A stretch of 64,000 nucleotides of DNA. Source: Trinickia dinghuensis. GTDB taxonomy: Bacteria; Pseudomonadota; Gammaproteobacteria; Burkholderiales; Burkholderiaceae. Positions 1-9,606 of this stretch are shown piece after piece (position 1 is the stretch's first letter; each line of letters begins with the position of its first letter). Below the pieces are notes generated by a model. The model was given only the letters and a program-made list of their open reading frames with translations, was not told the origin of the DNA and made no database searches. Position numbers and translations under genes: made by a program. The DNA lies in NCBI RefSeq assembly GCF_003367175.1, contig NZ_QRGA01000010.1, positions 62,001-126,000 on the forward strand. The letters run 5' to 3'.

Positions 1-24
1 TCTGAGTCTCCGAAGTAGCCCATA

Positions 25-75
25 TTGTATCTACTTGTATCAAGACATTCGAAGTCATGCTATAGTTTTGTCTTA
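25..75. promoter_or_regulatory. Possible operator half-sites at window edge
   Basis: TTGTATC occurs at 25-31, TTGTATCA at 35-42 followed by AGACAT, and TTGTCTTA at 68-75. The same half-sites occur before the AcnX operon (7699), the decarboxylase operon (12362) and the GMC gene (14891). They may belong to a promoter of a gene lying left of the window. No gene is visible in 1-164. Confidence 0.25.
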
Positions 76-164
76 TGTTGTGTCAATCGGGTTTACGAGC
101 ACTTTCCCACCATTCCGGAATGGCGGAGTTCGTATGTCTCGATACTCGTGTGACGGAGAAGCCC

Positions 165-760
165 TTAATTCCAGCCTTCAAGGCGCAGGGTTGCTCGAAC
201 CAGGCGCTGCTCTTCCTGTTCGATTTCGCGCAGTGCCGCGCACACGCCGTTGATGTGGTCTGAGGCCGCTTTGCGGGCCTGGTCTGGAAGTCGACCGATG
301 ACCGCGTTGTAGAGCCGGGCATGTTGCCGGTCGATGCCGCGTTTATGCGCTTCGCGATGGTAAAGATTATTCACCGATGCGAACACGGAACTGAGAAGGA
401 GGTCGTTCAGCGAACTGAGCGTGTGGACTAGCACTGGGTTACGAGATGCCTCGCATATAGGGTGCGGGGTTGTGAGCCAAGCAGATACATGAGGGGGGAG
501 GTTTCGGTGCGCCCCGTCAGACTCGCGACATAAGAGCCCCGACCATGCGATGTCTCAATGATGCCCCGAGCTCGCAAATGCTTCAGCCCCTCTCGCAAAG
601 CGGTCCGCGATACCCCGAGCTTTTCCACCAGACGTCGCTCCGACGGCAGTGGTTGGCCTGGTTTGAGCACGCCATCGACTATCAATTGCTCGATTCACTC
701 AGCAACTACGTCCGCTAGCTGGCGGTGAGGCGTGCTCTCTGCTCCTGAGTTCATATTCAT
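165..760 (-). pseudogene. Decayed glycolate-operon regulator, GntR/FadR family (glcC-like)
   Basis: This is a transcription regulator remnant next to glcDEFGB, and position suggests a GlcC-type glycolate sensor. Reading from ATG 760, codon 22 is TGA (695-697), where the flanking residues (LADVVAE, then IEQLIVDG) are those of an intact family member. The winged HTH follows (PLPSERRLVEKLGVSRTALR). After TLY, near 450-460, the frame shifts and jumps straight to CEASRNPVLVHTL, the middle of the FCD effector domain. Some 50-60 codons of linker and early FCD seem to be missing. The rest runs to the stop at 165. Nonsense codon, deletion and frameshift together make function unlikely. The family call is firm; the GlcC role is inferred from context. 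Confidence 0.8.
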
Positions 761-777
761 CCGACGGCGCAATCAAC

Positions 778-788
778 TGGTAATACCA
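778..788. promoter_or_regulatory. FadR-type operator copy 1 (TGGTAATACCA)
   Basis: Perfect palindrome TGGT-AAT-ACCA in the gap between the glcC remnant and glcD, fitting the FadR-subfamily pattern GT-N3-AC. It lies within a 16-mer, ACTGGTAATACCACTG, that recurs at 885-900 with only the centre changed. Its distance from the glcC start (760) suits autoregulation. Confidence 0.6.
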
Positions 789-886
789 CTGTTATTATTA
801 AAAAAGAGGCAGCGGAAAAAAATACTCAATGATGGGCATATCAAATGGATTCTTGCAAGGCCGTTCGAGTATAGACGTGAATAAAC

Positions 887-897
887 TGGTATTACCA
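887..897. promoter_or_regulatory. FadR-type operator copy 2 (TGGTATTACCA)
   Basis: Second perfect TGGT-N3-ACCA palindrome, about 110 bp before the glcD start, in the same ACTGGT..ACCACTG context as the copy at 778. Two matched sites 109 bp apart suggest cooperative or looping control of the glc operon. The gene that would bind them here is broken. Confidence 0.6.
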
Positions 898-1000
898 CTG
901 GTCCAGCCTGTCGACAAGACGCACGATGAGCAGCAACAATGCATCACGCAACGCCATCGGATGGGTCAAGTTGGCTCTCTGACCAAGGCGAGGAGACTTC

Positions 1001-2497
1001 ATGAGTTACGAATACAACGAAGCGATCGATGGCCCGCTCGTCACCCATGACAGGGCCACGGTTGTGGCTCAGCTCAAAGCCCGCGCACCCGACTTGACCA
1101 TTCTTCACGAACCTGAAGATTTGCGGCCGTTCGAGTGTGACGGGCTGTCAGCTTACAGAACCACACCGCTCCTCGTCGCGCTCCCCGAGACCGAGGAACA
1201 AGTGGAATCGGTGCTTCGTTATGCAAATGAAAAACTGGTTCCGGTAGTCGCTCGCGGTGCGGGCACTGGCCTCTCGGGCGGTGCACTTCCCCTTGAAAAG
1301 GGAATCCTGCTTGTCATGGCTCGGTTCAATCGAATCATCGAGATTGACCCGATTGCCAGCATCGCACGCGTGCAGCCAGGGGTTCGCAATCTCGCCATTT
1401 CGCAGGCAGCAGCCCCTCACGGCCTTTATTACGCGCCCGACCCTTCGTCACAAATCGCATGCTCTATCGGCGGTAATGTCGCGGAGAACGCTGGTGGCGT
1501 GCATTGTCTGAAGTACGGCCTCACCGTGCATAACGTTCTCAAGCTCGAAATCCTGACTATCGAAGGTGAGCGCGTTACGCTGGGTTCGGAAGCGCTTGAC
1601 GCGCCTGGCTTTGACCTGCTGGCGCTTTTCACCGGCTCGGAGGGTATGCTCGGCATCGTGACTGAGGTCACGGTGAAGTTGCTCACGAAACCCCAGAGTG
1701 CCCGAGTCCTGTTAGCAAGCTTCGATGATGTCGAACGCGCGGGTGCGGCCGTTGCCGAAATCATTGGCGCGGGAATTATTCCAGGCGGGCTCGAGATGAT
1801 GGACAACCTCGCGATTCGGGCCGCTGAAGATTTCATTCATGCCGGATATCCGGTCGATGCGGCGGCCATCCTTCTGTGCGAAGTCGATGGTGCCGAAAGC
1901 GATGTGCGAGAGGACTGCGAAAAGGTCGAAGCGGTGCTGCGTGCTGCTGGTGCGACGGATGTACGACTTGCCCGAGACGAAGCCGAACGCCAGAAGTTCT
2001 GGGCCGGACGCAAGAACGCATTCCCTGCGGTTGGTCGAATCTCTCCCGACTATTACTGCATGGACGGCACCATACCGCGTCGCGAATTGCCTGGTGTTCT
2101 TGCGGGCATCGAGCGTCTCTCGGTTGAATATGGTTTGCGAGTGGCGAACGTGTTTCATGCCGGAGACGGCAATCTTCATCCTCTGATTCTCTTCGATGCA
2201 AACGCAGGCGACACTGAACGCGCGGAAGCACTCGGCGGCGCCATCCTCGAATTGTGCGTGAAAGTCGGGGGGAGCATCACTGGCGAACACGGAGTTGGGC
2301 GCGAAAAAATCAATCAGATGTGTGCTCAATTCAACTCTGACGAGTTGACTCTGTTCCATGCCCTGAAAGCAGCGTTCGACCCGAAGGGTCTGTTGAACCC
2401 TGGAAAGAATATTCCGACGCTGCATCGCTGCGCGGAGTTCGGTTCGATGCACGTCCACCACGGCGCTCTGCCGTTCCCGGAACTGGAGCGCTTTTGA
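1001..2497 (+). CDS. glcD: Glycolate oxidase FAD subunit GlcD
   Basis: Catalytic flavin subunit of the GlcDEF glycolate oxidase, which oxidises glycolate to glyoxylate and passes electrons to the respiratory chain. The 498 residues match GlcD length. The FAD-binding (PCMH) loop reads VARGAGTGLSGG near residues 83-94, followed by NVAENAGGVHCLKYG. The C-terminal FAD-oxidase domain has HAGDGNLHP and GEHGVGREK. ATG 1001 sits behind an AGGAG sequence. Its stop overlaps the glcE start by one base, so the two are translationally coupled. Two FadR-type operators lie upstream. Confidence 0.95.
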   Translation: MSYEYNEAIDGPLVTHDRATVVAQLKARAPDLTILHEPEDLRPFECDGLSAYRTTPLLVALPETEEQVESVLRYANEKLVPVVARGAGTGLSGGALPLEKGILLVMARFNRIIEIDPIASIARVQPGVRNLAISQAAAPHGLYYAPDPSSQIACSIGGNVAENAGGVHCLKYGLTVHNVLKLEILTIEGERVTLGSEALDAPGFDLLALFTGSEGMLGIVTEVTVKLLTKPQSARVLLASFDDVERAGAAVAEIIGAGIIPGGLEMMDNLAIRAAEDFIHAGYPVDAAAILLCEVDGAESDVREDCEKVEAVLRAAGATDVRLARDEAERQKFWAGRKNAFPAVGRISPDYYCMDGTIPRRELPGVLAGIERLSVEYGLRVANVFHAGDGNLHPLILFDANAGDTERAEALGGAILELCVKVGGSITGEHGVGREKINQMCAQFNSDELTLFHALKAAFDPKGLLNPGKNIPTLHRCAEFGSMHVHHGALPFPELERF

Positions 2498-3588
2498 TGT
2501 CGAACAACATGATTCCCATGGACGACAGCAGCCGCCTCGTCGACGAAGTCGCGCGCGCAATATCGACGCACATCCCGTTGCGTATCCGCGGCGGGAACAC
2601 CAAATCGTTTCTCGGGCGGCAGACGTCAGCCGAGGCTGTCGAACTAGATGTTAGAAGCCACAGCGGCATCGTCCAGTACGAACCAACAGAATTGATCATT
2701 ACGGCGCGAGCTGGAACACCCGTCGCCGAACTGACGTCGGCATTGGATGCAGCCGGACAAATGCTTCCATGCGAGCCACCCGAATTCGATGGCAAGGCAA
2801 CGCTCGGAGGCGCCGTGGCAGCGGGACTGTCCGGACCGCGTCGGCCGTGGGCTGGGTCGGTACGCGATTTCGTTCTGGGCGTGCGCCTTATCACGGGTGA
2901 GGCCAAGCATCTCCGTTTCGGCGGAGAGGTCATGAAGAACGTCGCGGGCTACGACATGTCGCGTCTTGCTGCAGGCAGTTTCGGCAGTCTCGGTGTCATC
3001 ACCGAGGTGTCCATGAAGGTGCTCCCCAAATCGCGAGCCCGACGAAGTCTGGTGCTCGAAATCGAAGCGACGGAAGCAATGACGGAGTTGTCCGCGTGGC
3101 GACGAGGAGCGTTGCCCGTCACTGGAGCGTGCTATGCAGACGGGCAACTGCATGTTCGGCTCGAAGGCGGGGAAGGCTCAGTTGCCTCGGCCGTGGACCG
3201 AATCGGCGGTGAAGAACTCGACATGCAGTTCTGGACGCGCCTTCGCGAGCAGAAATTGCCATTCTTCGACAACCTCCGACCGCTCTGGCGCGTTTCGTTG
3301 CCCTCCGCCGCGCCGCTTATGTCCCTGCCCGGGGATGTCTTGCTGGACTGGGGTGGCGCGCAGCGATGGCTCAAGACTGCTGCAGCCTCCACTGAAGTTC
3401 GCGCCGTTGCTCAGGCGGCGGGGGGGCATGCGACCCGATTCTCACGGCGCGCCACGCCAGACCTGCCAGATGCCGAAAGCCCATTCGCGCCGCTTGCCGC
3501 GCCATTGGCGCGCTTGCATCGCGAACTCAAGTGCAGATTGGACCCGCATGGCATTTTCAACCCCGGCCGTCTCTACGCCGAAATCTAA
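2497..3588 (+). CDS. glcE: Glycolate oxidase subunit GlcE
   Basis: Second flavin-type subunit of glycolate oxidase, paralogous to the GlcD N-terminus but shorter (363 residues). It carries the FAD-domain motif RIRGGNTKSFLG near its start and VAGYDMSRLAAGSFGSLGVITE in the middle. I chose ATG 2497, which overlaps the glcD stop (ATGA). A TTG codon one position earlier is also in frame but unnecessary. It ends 12 bases before glcF. Confidence 0.93.
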   Translation: MSNNMIPMDDSSRLVDEVARAISTHIPLRIRGGNTKSFLGRQTSAEAVELDVRSHSGIVQYEPTELIITARAGTPVAELTSALDAAGQMLPCEPPEFDGKATLGGAVAAGLSGPRRPWAGSVRDFVLGVRLITGEAKHLRFGGEVMKNVAGYDMSRLAAGSFGSLGVITEVSMKVLPKSRARRSLVLEIEATEAMTELSAWRRGALPVTGACYADGQLHVRLEGGEGSVASAVDRIGGEELDMQFWTRLREQKLPFFDNLRPLWRVSLPSAAPLMSLPGDVLLDWGGAQRWLKTAAASTEVRAVAQAAGGHATRFSRRATPDLPDAESPFAPLAAPLARLHRELKCRLDPHGIFNPGRLYAEI

Positions 3589-3600
3589 CGGGAGCGACGC

Positions 3601-4779
3601 ATGCAAACCAATCTTAGCGAGCACGCGAAAGGCCTCGCACGGGCTGACGAAGCAGAGTCGATATTGCGCAGTTGTGTACATTGTGGTTTTTGCAATGCAA
3701 CGTGCCCCACCTATCAGGTACTTGGAAATGAGCTCGACGGTCCGCGCGGCCGGATTTACCTCATCAAGCAATTGCTGGAAGGTCAAGATGTCACCGAAAA
3801 AACACAACTGCATCTCGACCGGTGCCTGACTTGCCGGAACTGCGAGACGACGTGTCCTTCGGGCGTGACTTATCACGCGCTGCTCGACATCGGCCGAGCG
3901 GAGTTGGAACGGCGTGTGTCGCGACCCGCCGGCGAACGGATTCTGCGTGAAGGACTGCGTCAGGTCATTCCGCGACCTGCGGTCTTCGACGCGCTGCTGA
4001 AAACCGGCCGGCTCGCGCGTCCGTTTTTGCCCCGAGCGTTGAAGCAGAAAATTCCGTCTCCAGCTGTACCCGCAAAAGCGCGTCCGCCGGTGCGTCATTT
4101 GCGTCGCATGCTGATGCTCGAGGGTTGCGTGCAACCGTCGCTATCGCCGAATACCAATGCGGCCACTGCAAGAGTGCTTGACCGGCTAGGTATCAGCATT
4201 GTCAATGCACCGCAGGCAGGTTGTTGCGGGGCAACAGACTATCACCTGAATGCGCAGGAGGCCGGCCTCATGCGTGCCCGCAGAAATATCGACGCATGGT
4301 GGCCCGCAATTGAAGCGGGCGCAGAGGCCATCATTCAGACCGCGAGCGGATGCGGCGCCTTTGTAAAGGAATACGGACACCTGTTGAGCCGCGACCCCAA
4401 ATACGCGGAGAAGGCGTCGCGAGTGAGCAAGATGACGCTCGACCTGGTCGAAGTTCTCGGAGCTGAATCCCTGGAGAACCTTAACCTGGGCGAGCGAAAG
4501 CGCGTGGCTTTCCATTGCCCTTGCACGCTGCAACACGCTCAGAAATTGGGAGGAGCCGTTGAGGCAATCCTCAAGAGGCTTGGTTACGACTTGACTGATG
4601 TTCCTGACGCTCATCTGTGTTGTGGTTCCGCAGGAACGTATTCGATTACTCAGCCCGAGTTATCGACCAAGCTGCGCGATCGCAAGCTCGACGCGTTGGA
4701 AAGCGGCAATCCCGAGCTTATCGTGACAGCCAACATCGGTTGCCAGACCCATCTCGGGGCGCGAATCGCACCGGCGTAA
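3601..4779 (+). CDS. glcF: Glycolate oxidase iron-sulfur subunit GlcF
   Basis: Electron-transfer subunit of glycolate oxidase. Two 4Fe-4S ferredoxin motifs are clear: C25-x2-C28-x2-C31-x3-C35 followed by P, and C75-x2-C78-x2-C81-x3-C85 followed by P. The C-terminal half carries two CCG-type cysteine-rich domains (GCCGA and LCCGSAGTY), typical of GlcF and heterodisulfide reductase-like proteins. The length of 392 residues is slightly below the usual 405 or so. It lies 12 bases after glcE and 52 before glcG. Confidence 0.95.
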   Translation: MQTNLSEHAKGLARADEAESILRSCVHCGFCNATCPTYQVLGNELDGPRGRIYLIKQLLEGQDVTEKTQLHLDRCLTCRNCETTCPSGVTYHALLDIGRAELERRVSRPAGERILREGLRQVIPRPAVFDALLKTGRLARPFLPRALKQKIPSPAVPAKARPPVRHLRRMLMLEGCVQPSLSPNTNAATARVLDRLGISIVNAPQAGCCGATDYHLNAQEAGLMRARRNIDAWWPAIEAGAEAIIQTASGCGAFVKEYGHLLSRDPKYAEKASRVSKMTLDLVEVLGAESLENLNLGERKRVAFHCPCTLQHAQKLGGAVEAILKRLGYDLTDVPDAHLCCGSAGTYSITQPELSTKLRDRKLDALESGNPELIVTANIGCQTHLGARIAPA

Positions 4780-4831
4780 GGCATTGGATTGAACTTGTCG
4801 AAGATGCACTTCAATAATCTCCAGGAAGACT

Positions 4832-5233
4832 ATGCAGACGAAGCCTGTACTTACCATCAACGAAATTACGCAAATCCTCGATGCTGCGCGTAGCGAGGCG
4901 GAAAAAAACAAGTGGCCGGTGGCCATTGCAGTAGTGGATGACGGCGGCCATCTTCTTGGTTTGCTTCGGCTGGACGGGAGCGCACCAATCAGTTCCGATA
5001 TGGCAATTGGGAAAGCAAAAACATCCGCTCTCGGTCGTCGTGAATCGCGGCTGTACGAAGAGATGGTTAACAACGGTCGGACCGCCTTTGTCAGTGCTCC
5101 GCTCGTCGCAGCCCTGGAAGGCGGCATTCCCGTGGTTGTCGATGGTCATGTCGTCGGTGCCGTGGGCGTATCCGGCGTCAAGCCGGGTGAAGACGCGCAG
5201 GTCGCGCGCGTTGGCGCGCAGGCGCTGGCTTGA
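4832..5233 (+). CDS. glcG: GlcG/HbpS family protein (DUF336)
   Basis: Small protein of 133 residues that commonly follows glcDEF. The family includes the haem-binding HbpS. Its precise role in glycolate oxidation is not settled. Visible features are the MAIGKAKTSALGRRES helix and the glycine-rich GGIPVVVDGHVVGAVGVSG segment typical of the fold. An AGGA sequence precedes ATG 4832. It is co-directional with glcF and glcB and probably in the same transcript. Confidence 0.88.
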   Translation: MQTKPVLTINEITQILDAARSEAEKNKWPVAIAVVDDGGHLLGLLRLDGSAPISSDMAIGKAKTSALGRRESRLYEEMVNNGRTAFVSAPLVAALEGGIPVVVDGHVVGAVGVSGVKPGEDAQVARVGAQALA

Positions 5234-5320
5234 AGCGCACTCGGCGCGAGTCTCGATTTCCCCTCTCTAGTCACTCACAGGCTGAACACCCCATCAGCCC
5301 GTTCCTCGTTGGAGTAGCAA

Positions 5321-7501
5321 ATGGTTGAAATGTCCGAGCGTCACGGCCTCAAAGTGGCGCAGTCGCTTGAACGCTTTGTCGAAACCGAGGCTCTGCCCGG
5401 CACCGGTATCGACAAGGAAGCATTCTGGTCGGGATTCTCCGCAATCGTTCACGACCTCGCACCGCTCAACCGAGCGCTGCTTGAGGAGCGTGAACGCATG
5501 CAAGCGGAACTCAACCGCTGGCATCGCGAACACCCTGGCCCGGTGACTGATTTGAAAGCATATCGGTTGTTTCTTGAGGGCATCGGCTACATCGTGGCGT
5601 CACCCGCGCGCGTTCAGGCAACAACCGAGAATGTCGACTCTGAAATCGCGGACCAGGCCGGACCTCAACTTGTCGTTCCGCTTTCCAATCCGCGATACGT
5701 GCTGAACGCAGCGAACGCTCGATGGGGCAGCCTGTATGACGCGCTCTACGGGACCGATGCCATCTCCGAAACTAATGGCGCTGAGCGTGGTTCAAGTTTT
5801 AACCCGAAGCGCGGCGAACTCGTCATCGCCTTTGCACGCCGTCTCCTGGACGAAGCTGTACCGCTGGCATTGGCTTCTCACGCCGATGTGACGCACTATG
5901 CGGTCGAAGGCGACGCACTAGTTGCGACGTTAAAAGATGGACACGCTCGACTGAAGCACCCGGCGCAGTTCGTCGGCTATCGTGGAACTGCGCTATCCCC
6001 GTCGGCGATTCTGCTCAAACACAACGGTCTGCATCTCGAAATCCAGATCGATGCGGACGACCACATCGGTAGGACGGATAGAGCTCACGTCAGCGACGTC
6101 GTCCTGGAGGCAGCAGTATCGACAATTATCGACTGCGAGGATTCAGTTGCAGCAGTCGACGCGGCAGATAAGGTTCAGCTGTATCGGAACTGGCTCGGGT
6201 TAATGAGGGGCGTTCTTGCCGAAGAGGTGACGAAGGGCGGCAAGACGTTCACGCGTAAGCTGAATTCCGACCGTGAATTCACCGGCACGAACGGAGAGCC
6301 GGTCAAGCTGCACGGCCGTTCATTGCTGGTCATTCGCAACGTTGGGCACCTCATGACGAACCCTGCGGTCACGGACCGGGAGGGAAAAGAAATTCCGGAG
6401 GGGATTCTCGACGCAGTAGTGACAACCTTGTGCGCACTGCATGACCGGAAAGTGAAGCTCAATTCCCGTCGAGACTCGATCTATATCGTGAAACCCAAAA
6501 TGCACGGTCCGGCGGAAGTAGCCTTTGCAAGCCAGCTGTTTGGCCGAGTTGAAGATTTGCTTGAGCTTCCGCGCAACACGATCAAGATGGGCATCATGGA
6601 CGAGGAGCGCCGCACGAGCGTGAACCTTGGTGCATGTATCGCGGCAGCCGCGCCACGCGTCGCATTCATCAATACCGGCTTCCTCGATAGGACCGGCGAT
6701 GAAATGCACACGGCCATGGTAGCGGGCCCCATGATGCGCAAGGGCGATATGAAGTCGAGTTCATGGATTTCTTCGTATGAGCGTAATAACGTCCTTGTCG
6801 GACTCTCGGCCAATCTGCGCGGTCGTGCGCAGATTGGCAAAGGCATGTGGGCCATGCCGGACCTGATGCAGGCGATGCTCGAACAGAAGATTGGCCACCC
6901 AAAGTCAGGAGCAAATACGGCATGGGTGCCGTCGCCAACAGCCGCCACTCTGCACGCACTGCACTACCACCAGGTAGACGTCAAAGCCGTGCAGCAGGAC
7001 CTCGAGAAGGTTGACACCAACTCACTTCGTAATGAATTGCTAGAAGGGCTTCTGACTATCCCCGTGGTCGAGAGCGCTCGCTGGACCCCGGACGAAATTA
7101 AAGCGGAAGTTGAAAACAACGCCCAAGGCATTCTTGGGTATGTAGTCCGCTGGGTAGACCAGGGAGTCGGATGTTCCAAGGTCCCTGATATTCACGACGT
7201 CGGATTGATGGAGGACCGCGCCACCCTGCGTATTTCCAGTCAGCACATCGCCAACTGGCTCAGGCATGGCGTTGTGACGCGAGAGTTCGTTGAGGAAACG
7301 CTACAGCGAATGGCTAAAGTCGTGGACCAGCAGAACGCTGGCGACCTGGGCTACAAACCGATGGCGGGCAACTTCGAGGCTTCACTTGCGTTTCAAGCCG
7401 CTCGCGCGCTCATCTATCAGGGATGCGAGCAGCCGAGTGGCTACACCGAACCACTACTCCACAAGTTCCGGCTGCATTTGAAAGCACAGACCGCACACTA
7501 G
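5321..7501 (+). CDS. glcB: Malate synthase G
   Basis: Condenses glyoxylate with acetyl-CoA to malate, consuming the GlcDEF product. At 726 residues it has the single-chain malate synthase G length. Recognisable segments are [51 protein letters not shown], and the C-terminal [18 protein letters not shown] with its catalytic-loop region. It is last in the glc operon and is followed by a strong terminator at 7529. With glcDEFG it forms a complete glycolate-to-malate route. Confidence 0.96.
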   Translation: MVEMSERHGLKVAQSLERFVETEALPGTGIDKEAFWSGFSAIVHDLAPLNRALLEERERMQAELNRWHREHPGPVTDLKAYRLFLEGIGYIVASPARVQATTENVDSEIADQAGPQLVVPLSNPRYVLNAANARWGSLYDALYGTDAISETNGAERGSSFNPKRGELVIAFARRLLDEAVPLALASHADVTHYAVEGDALVATLKDGHARLKHPAQFVGYRGTALSPSAILLKHNGLHLEIQIDADDHIGRTDRAHVSDVVLEAAVSTIIDCEDSVAAVDAADKVQLYRNWLGLMRGVLAEEVTKGGKTFTRKLNSDREFTGTNGEPVKLHGRSLLVIRNVGHLMTNPAVTDREGKEIPEGILDAVVTTLCALHDRKVKLNSRRDSIYIVKPKMHGPAEVAFASQLFGRVEDLLELPRNTIKMGIMDEERRTSVNLGACIAAAAPRVAFINTGFLDRTGDEMHTAMVAGPMMRKGDMKSSSWISSYERNNVLVGLSANLRGRAQIGKGMWAMPDLMQAMLEQKIGHPKSGANTAWVPSPTAATLHALHYHQVDVKAVQQDLEKVDTNSLRNELLEGLLTIPVVESARWTPDEIKAEVENNAQGILGYVVRWVDQGVGCSKVPDIHDVGLMEDRATLRISSQHIANWLRHGVVTREFVEETLQRMAKVVDQQNAGDLGYKPMAGNFEASLAFQAARALIYQGCEQPSGYTEPLLHKFRLHLKAQTAH

Positions 7502-7528
7502 CTCTTTCTGGTTTACCAGAATATTGGA

Positions 7529-7564
7529 GGCGCACGGGCAGTTCGGCCGTGCGCCATTTTTTTG
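7529..7564 (+). terminator. Rho-independent terminator of the glc operon
   Basis: Perfect 9-bp stem GGCGCACGG (7529-7537) and CCGTGCGCC (7547-7555) with a 9-base loop, followed by A and an eight-T run. It begins 27 bases after the glcB stop. The rest of the gap to 7827 has no gene. Confidence 0.9.
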
Positions 7565-7698
7565 CCCTGGGGATGGCGAACCCGAGTCCGGTTGGGTTCC
7601 GAGGTTCCGCGTCGGGCATTTGTCTATGTCGTGACTGCTGCGCATCCATTCAAATCGATGTTGACAGTACTGGGATGTCTGGCTACTATCCTTCTATG

Positions 7699-7722
7699 TT
7701 GTCTTAATACAGGCTAAGACAA
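7699..7722. promoter_or_regulatory. Palindromic operator upstream of the AcnX genes
   Basis: Perfect inverted repeat TTGTCTTA (7699-7706), 8-base spacer, TAAGACAA (7715-7722), 105 bases before the AcnX start. Similar half-sites occur at 12362-12383 and 14891-14912 before the decarboxylase and GMC units. TTGT..ACAA arms fit HutC-type GntR operators, so the regulator encoded at 13877-14779 is the first candidate. IclR is the alternative. Confidence 0.55.
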
Positions 7723-7826
7723 GCAAATGTTTCCAGATAGACATTGCCTTACATTTCGCAGGCTAACGTCATCTGATTGGCTCAACACGTTGCCCCCACT
7801 TTACGAGTTTAAACAGGAGACGGCGA

Positions 7827-9062
7827 ATGCTTCTCAACGATGAAGAAACCGCAATGCTCAATGGTGAGCGCGGAAAGGTCCTGCAGATGGCCATGCGCCA
7901 TCAGGTTCAAGTCGGCGACTTCTTCGGAGCACGCGATTTCGTCCCGGTGACCCAAGCACACGTTATGGCCGATACGGAAAGCCTGGGCCAAGCCGGCGTA
8001 ATGTGGCTCGAAAGCCTTTCCGAGGCGAATGACGGCCGTCACACTGTTTGCATCCCGACCATTACCGACCCGCGCGGTACGGATTTCAGCAAAGCGAACG
8101 ACCTTGGTCAGCGCGACTGGATGGTCGAGTTGGAACGTCGAGCCATTCACGCGTTCGAGCGCCTAGGTGTCAGCATGACTGACACCTGTATCAACTACCA
8201 GACGGTTCTGGCCGCAACGCGTGGTGAACACGTCGCGTTCGGAGATACCGGCGTTGTCATCTACTCGAATTCGGTGAATGGTGCGCGTTCGAACTTTGAA
8301 GGCGGTCCGTCGGCATTGTCCGCGGGGCTGACCGGGCGCACGCCGCGTTATGGGTATCACCTCGACGAACAGCGTCAGGCCACGATGCGTTTCCGAGTTG
8401 ACTTCACGCCGCGTACGCTCAACGAATGGGGAGCGCTCGGCGGCGTCATCGGCCGTCTGGCGGGCAACTACTGGCAGGTGCCCGTCATTGAGGGCATCGA
8501 AGGTGCACCGACGTCCGACGACCTGAAGCACTTCGGCGCCGCCATGGCGAGCTTCGGTTCCATCGCCCTCTTCCATCTCGTCGGCATCACACCGGAAGCT
8601 CAGCGTATTGAAGACGTGGGCGGCGACAAGCTGCCAGTTCATCACCGTATCGACCGCGCACAAATCGAAGCGCTCGCGGCTAGCTACGCAGTCACGAAAG
8701 CAATCGATGTCGTCGTCTTCTCCGCACCGCAACTGAGTCTCTATGAGCTGCGCTCGCTTGCCGAGCTCTGTGACGGTCGCAAGTTCAAGGTCCCGCTCCT
8801 TGCGGTGACTAGCCCGCAGGTGTCGCCGGATTCCGAGCGTTTTGGCTATACGCGTCGTATCGAAAGCGCGGGAGGCACCGTGTTGTCCGGCATGTGCTTC
8901 TACCAGTCGTACGCACGCGAAATGTCTGAAGCGAAGGGCTGGAAGAAGCTTGCGACAAACAGCGCAAAGCTTGTGAATATTCTGGGCGGCTATGGCTACA
9001 CGCCCATGCTGGCATCGATGGAAGAATGCGTCGCTGCCGCGGAAAAGGGAGAACTGGCATGA
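7827..9062 (+). CDS. Aconitase X catalytic (large) subunit, DUF521
   Basis: Large subunit of an AcnX-family hydro-lyase of the aconitase superfamily. Characterised relatives include cis-3-hydroxy-L-proline dehydratase in bacteria and mevalonate-5-phosphate dehydratase in archaea. The substrate here cannot be read from sequence. Supporting motifs are MTDTCINYQ, the NSVNGARSNFEGGPSA stretch, TGRTPRYGYH and GMCFYQ, with cysteines likely to ligate the cluster or metal. Length is 411 residues. AGGAG precedes ATG 7827. Its stop overlaps the start of the swivel subunit. No proline racemase or hydroxyproline gene is nearby, so hydroxyproline is not an obvious substrate. Confidence 0.88.
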   Translation: MLLNDEETAMLNGERGKVLQMAMRHQVQVGDFFGARDFVPVTQAHVMADTESLGQAGVMWLESLSEANDGRHTVCIPTITDPRGTDFSKANDLGQRDWMVELERRAIHAFERLGVSMTDTCINYQTVLAATRGEHVAFGDTGVVIYSNSVNGARSNFEGGPSALSAGLTGRTPRYGYHLDEQRQATMRFRVDFTPRTLNEWGALGGVIGRLAGNYWQVPVIEGIEGAPTSDDLKHFGAAMASFGSIALFHLVGITPEAQRIEDVGGDKLPVHHRIDRAQIEALAASYAVTKAIDVVVFSAPQLSLYELRSLAELCDGRKFKVPLLAVTSPQVSPDSERFGYTRRIESAGGTVLSGMCFYQSYAREMSEAKGWKKLATNSAKLVNILGGYGYTPMLASMEECVAAAEKGELA

Positions 9063-9550
9063 GCGAACTCGTGTTGACCGCGCGTCACGCGCTTGGAAAG
9101 AAGGTGTCGGCAGAGGCACTGGTTGCGAAGGATGGATTCTCCGCGCGCTACGACCTGAATCGTCTGGAAGGCGTTTTTTCGCGTCCGGCGCACAAGCTGG
9201 TCGGACAGTCGTACGTCGGCCGCATTCTCGTGCTGGATACGGCAAAAGGTGGCGTCGCGAGCGCGTGGATGCTCCACGAAATGCAATCGCGCAACATGGC
9301 TCCGGTGGCCATCATCTTCAATACGGTGAATACGATTTTGGCGCAAGGCGCAGCGCTGGGCGGCATTTCGATGTTGGCTGGGTTTGACCAGGACGTGACC
9401 GAGGTTATTCCGCACGGCTCGCTAGTTGAAGTCGACCCGGAAACGAAGACGCTTCGTCTGTTGCGTGCCGGCTCCGGCAACACTGCGTCCGCGACTTTCT
9501 CCCACGGGCAATCGGCAACGTCGCCGGTCCACATCAAACCGCGACACTGA
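9059..9550 (+). CDS. Aconitase X swivel (small) subunit, DUF126
   Basis: Small subunit that completes the AcnX dehydratase by forming the swivelling domain over the active site. Length is 163 residues, with VGRILVLDTAKGGVASAWMLHEM and the NTVNTILAQGAALGGI segment typical of the family. I chose ATG 9059, which overlaps the large-subunit stop (ATGA), over an in-frame codon at 9026 inside the previous gene. A hairpin at 9577 ends the unit. Confidence 0.88.
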   Translation: MSELVLTARHALGKKVSAEALVAKDGFSARYDLNRLEGVFSRPAHKLVGQSYVGRILVLDTAKGGVASAWMLHEMQSRNMAPVAIIFNTVNTILAQGAALGGISMLAGFDQDVTEVIPHGSLVEVDPETKTLRLLRAGSGNTASATFSHGQSATSPVHIKPRH

Positions 9551-9576
9551 GCTCCGGCGGTAACTCGCTAGACCGC

Positions 9577-9606
9577 AACGCCGCCTTCAAGGGCGGCGTT
9601 GTTCTC
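9577..9606 (+). terminator. Terminator after the AcnX pair
   Basis: Perfect 9-bp stem AACGCCGCC (9577-9585) and GGCGGCGTT (9592-9600) with a 6-base loop, followed by a short T-containing stretch, 26 bases after the AcnX small-subunit stop. Its position argues that the next gene starts at 9704, not at the in-frame codon at 9599. Confidence 0.75.
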
